From an uncultured Alphaproteobacteria bacterium (GTDB lineage: Bacteria > Pseudomonadota > Alphaproteobacteria > MPNO01 > UBA2964), in contig CALSLP010000002.1 of NCBI GenBank assembly GCA_943787225.1, positions 400,648 through 464,647 on the forward strand: DNA of 64,000 nucleotides, in the 5' to 3' direction. The position numbers and the translations under genes were made by a program. Positions 62,616 to 64,000 of this stretch are shown here, piece after piece (position 1 is the first letter of the stretch; every line of letters starts with the position of its first letter). Below the pieces are notes generated by a model that saw only the letters and a program-made list of their open reading frames with translations, searched no databases and was not told the DNA's origin.

Positions 62616-63428
62616 TTATGACGCAGCTCCTAAATGATTACGCAAAAGATTGACGAATTGTTCTGGTTTTTCAAAGGCGATCTGATGACCAATCCCGTCA
62701 ATCATCTGATGATTGATGCCGGGATAAGCATCCGCGATCTGTTTAACGAATTCCGGCGGTGCCGAGCGATCATCAGACCCGGCAATGATCATGCCCGGGC
62801 AGGCCAGCGGCGTGACGAAATCGAAAATATTGCTGCGGATCAGGGCCCCGGCGAGCTTAAGATGGCCAGGGACTTTGACCTTGGCGGCAAACGCCACCGC
62901 CGCCGCAATCGCTGCCGGGTCAGCATTTGGTGACAGCGAATTGGGTGTTTTCTTTTTCGCCACCTCTTCCGGACCTAACTCAGCAAAATCCTTGGCACGG
63001 GCCGCGATAGCGGCATCCTGTTTGTCTTTAGGATCGGGACCGTTCCCAATCACCGCTTCCGCCAACGTCAGACTGATAAGCTGTTCCGGATGCGCCTTAT
63101 GGAAGAGGGCTGACAGACAGGTACCAACCGAATGTCCAACGAGATGAAACCTATCCAGCCCCATGGCATCGACGAAGCGTTTCGCGACAATAGTATAATC
63201 CCGGATCGACGGTTCATCTTCTGGCATTTCAGACGACTCGTTATAGCCTGGCGCATCCCAGCCTATGACACGATAGCTATCCGACAGCGCCTCATATTGC
63301 GGTGCCCAGCTATCAGAGCGGCCTCCCAGCCCATGCAGGATAACAACCGGCGTGCCGCTGCCTGCTTCGCGGTAAGAAACAACCCGGCCATCGCCGATAT
63401 CCACTGTTTTTAGCTCTGGAACTGCCAT
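62616..63428 (-). CDS. Alpha/beta hydrolase (haloalkane-dehalogenase/epoxide-hydrolase-like fold)
   Basis: This 270-residue protein has VILHGLGGRSDSW (oxyanion region near residue 30), the elbow LVGHSVGT with Ser100, an acid residue in IAGSDDRSAPP and the catalytic histidine in DGIGHQIAFEKPEQ. GGAGAG precedes ATG 63428, which is preferred to the ATG four codons earlier. It precedes the longer hydrolase by two bases. Together they could act in sequence on one ester or lactone substrate, but this is not shown. Confidence 0.83.
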   Translation of the reverse strand: MAVPELKTVDIGDGRVVSYREAGSGTPVVILHGLGGRSDSWAPQYEALSDSYRVIGWDAPGYNESSEMPEDEPSIRDYTIVAKRFVDAMGLDRFHLVGHSVGTCLSALFHKAHPEQLISLTLAEAVIGNGPDPKDKQDAAIAARAKDFAELGPEEVAKKKTPNSLSPNADPAAIAAAVAFAAKVKVPGHLKLAGALIRSNIFDFVTPLACPGMIIAGSDDRSAPPEFVKQIADAYPGINHQMIDGIGHQIAFEKPEQFVNLLRNHLGAAS

Positions 63429-63547
63429 TGAACTCTCCATTGATCTCGTAATTTGGCCGGATTATGCGCTGCCGCCCAAGGGCGATCAAGGGAGGGGCCG
63501 TAACAAACCCCTGTTCACCCCGGTTTATCAGACGCTTGCAAATTTTT

Positions 63548-63562
63548 TGTTATATTATAACA
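63548..63562. promoter_or_regulatory. Zur-like palindrome before an exported protein gene
   Basis: TGTTATATTATAACA is a perfect 15-base palindrome apart from the single centre base. Its length and AT-rich GTTATA/TATAAC arms resemble operators of the zinc repressor Zur. It lies 35 bases upstream of the start at 63598. Confidence 0.45.
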
Positions 63563-63597
63563 TCATCAGCTATGTCAGTGCAGAGACCAACCAGGCT

Positions 63598-63906
63598 ATG
63601 CTGAAAGCAAGAGCAGCTTCAGTTAAACAGATCATCCTGTTCGCAGCGATATTTGCCGCGCTGCAAATTGTCGCCGTCAGCCATAACACGGCCTATGGCG
63701 ATGTTGGTCATACCCATGACGGCACGTCCTGTATCTTCCAGATCACCAGTGACTCCGCACAGGATACGAAAACAACAACGGGCGATAACCACAGCGAGAT
63801 CGTTTTCTCGATTCGCTATGTGCACCCTCAAACCCTTCCGTCCGACCAGCGCAGTAAATCCGCCAATTGCATCCGCGGACCTCCATCACCCCCAATCATA
63901 AACTGA
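63598..63906 (+). CDS. Exported small protein with GHTHDGTSC motif
   Basis: The 102-residue product has a signal-like N-terminus (KARAASVKQIILFAAIFAAL) and a mature region starting near VSHNTAYG, then DVGHTHDGTSCIFQITS with two histidines and a cysteine in a short span, suggesting metal binding. A second cysteine lies near the C-terminus. No family is recognised with certainty. ATG 63598 fits the signal sequence; an earlier in-frame TTG would add residues that do not look like a leader. A new gene follows at 63966, so the two may be in one operon under the Zur-like site. Confidence 0.55.
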   Translation: MLKARAASVKQIILFAAIFAALQIVAVSHNTAYGDVGHTHDGTSCIFQITSDSAQDTKTTTGDNHSEIVFSIRYVHPQTLPSDQRSKSANCIRGPPSPPIIN

Positions 63907-63965
63907 CAAAATTCACGTGGCCTAAGCCGCGTGCATATTTCTTTTTAAGATTAGGGATAATCATC

Positions 63966-64000
63966 ATGACGAAACGGTACATGCGTGCCGTGGCGGCAAT
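63966..64000 (+). CDS. Start of a gene cut by the window edge
   Basis: ATG 63966 is preceded by TTAGGGATAATC and begins MTKRYMRAVAA, a basic N-terminus followed by small hydrophobic residues that resembles the beginning of a signal peptide. Only 11 complete codons are visible, so no family can be given. Its position after the small exported protein suggests a shared operon, possibly an outer-membrane receptor or transporter gene. Confidence 0.45.
   Translation, partial: MTKRYMRAVAA

Noticed and set aside
1-64000. CRISPR array
   Set aside because: The only repeated units are intergenic REP-like palindromes and IS copies. There are no regularly spaced direct repeats with unique spacers.
1-64000. 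Prophage
   Set aside because: No capsid, tail, portal, terminase or integrase gene was recognised. The only integrase cores belong to IS3-family transposases.

Overview
The window looks like a catabolism-rich accessory stretch of an alphaproteobacterial chromosome. Supporting points are a CpdR-type single-domain response regulator beside an N-formylglutamate amidohydrolase, many TauD/TfdA dioxygenases, GMC oxidoreductases, a UbiD-family decarboxylase, a Bug/TctC binding protein and type III CoA-transferase genes. There is no rRNA, no CRISPR array and no phage structural gene. One tRNA, Val(GAC), is present. The genus cannot be named from this sequence alone.

Layout. 1-8.2 kb: end of a class II aldolase gene, a membrane pentapeptide-repeat protein, an IS3-family element that clipped a sensor-domain gene, an FAD monooxygenase, an Ldh2-type dehydrogenase, an alpha/beta hydrolase paired with a signal-less binding-protein fold, and a cytochrome P460 remnant. 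8.3-12 kb: a phospholipase-A2-like lipoprotein, a Rieske oxygenase, a DMT exporter and small genes. 12.2-15.9 kb: three tandem paralogous TauD dioxygenases and a dihydroxyphthalate-decarboxylase-like gene, the last two genes of this run carrying several one-base frameshifts. 16-31 kb: ornithine-cyclodeaminase-like gene, MarR regulator, TSUP transporter, a UbiD/TauD/CoxL-like operon facing a GMC oxidoreductase, 6-phosphogluconate dehydrogenase, luciferase-like monooxygenase, PhyH-like protein, trypsin-like protease and TctC protein. 31-34 kb: an alpha-hydroxyacid oxidase, a broken RND pump and IS copy A. 34-49.7 kb: two more TauD genes, an aldolase, a methyltransferase, an unusual operon of binding-protein-fold, fumarate-reductase-like flavoprotein and a ferredoxin-only SdhB-like protein, a second GMC enzyme, aquaporin, a MetE-like protein, an ATP-grasp enzyme and a ThDP enzyme. 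49.9-54.1 kb: a decayed block (livF remnant, intact acr3, ftsH-like tail, IS copy B, broken MFS gene) ending beside tRNA-Val. 54.3-64 kb: mostly intact genes (cpdR, N-formylglutamate amidohydrolase, lytic transglycosylase, an acyl-CoA dehydrogenase/CoA-transferase/hydratase operon, M20 amidohydrolase, two hydrolases) and a Zur-like site before a histidine-containing exported protein.

How the genes fit together: most encode oxidation, decarboxylation, hydrolysis or uptake of small organic acids and aromatics, arranged as short operons with one exporter or regulator here and there. Substrates cannot be assigned from sequence. The most distinctive assemblies are the TauD expansion, the UbiD/TauD/CoxL operon, and the operon at 38.3-41.4 kb. 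Gene decay is concentrated at 12.2-14.1, 18.6-20.9, 32.5-32.9 and 49.9-54.1 kb.
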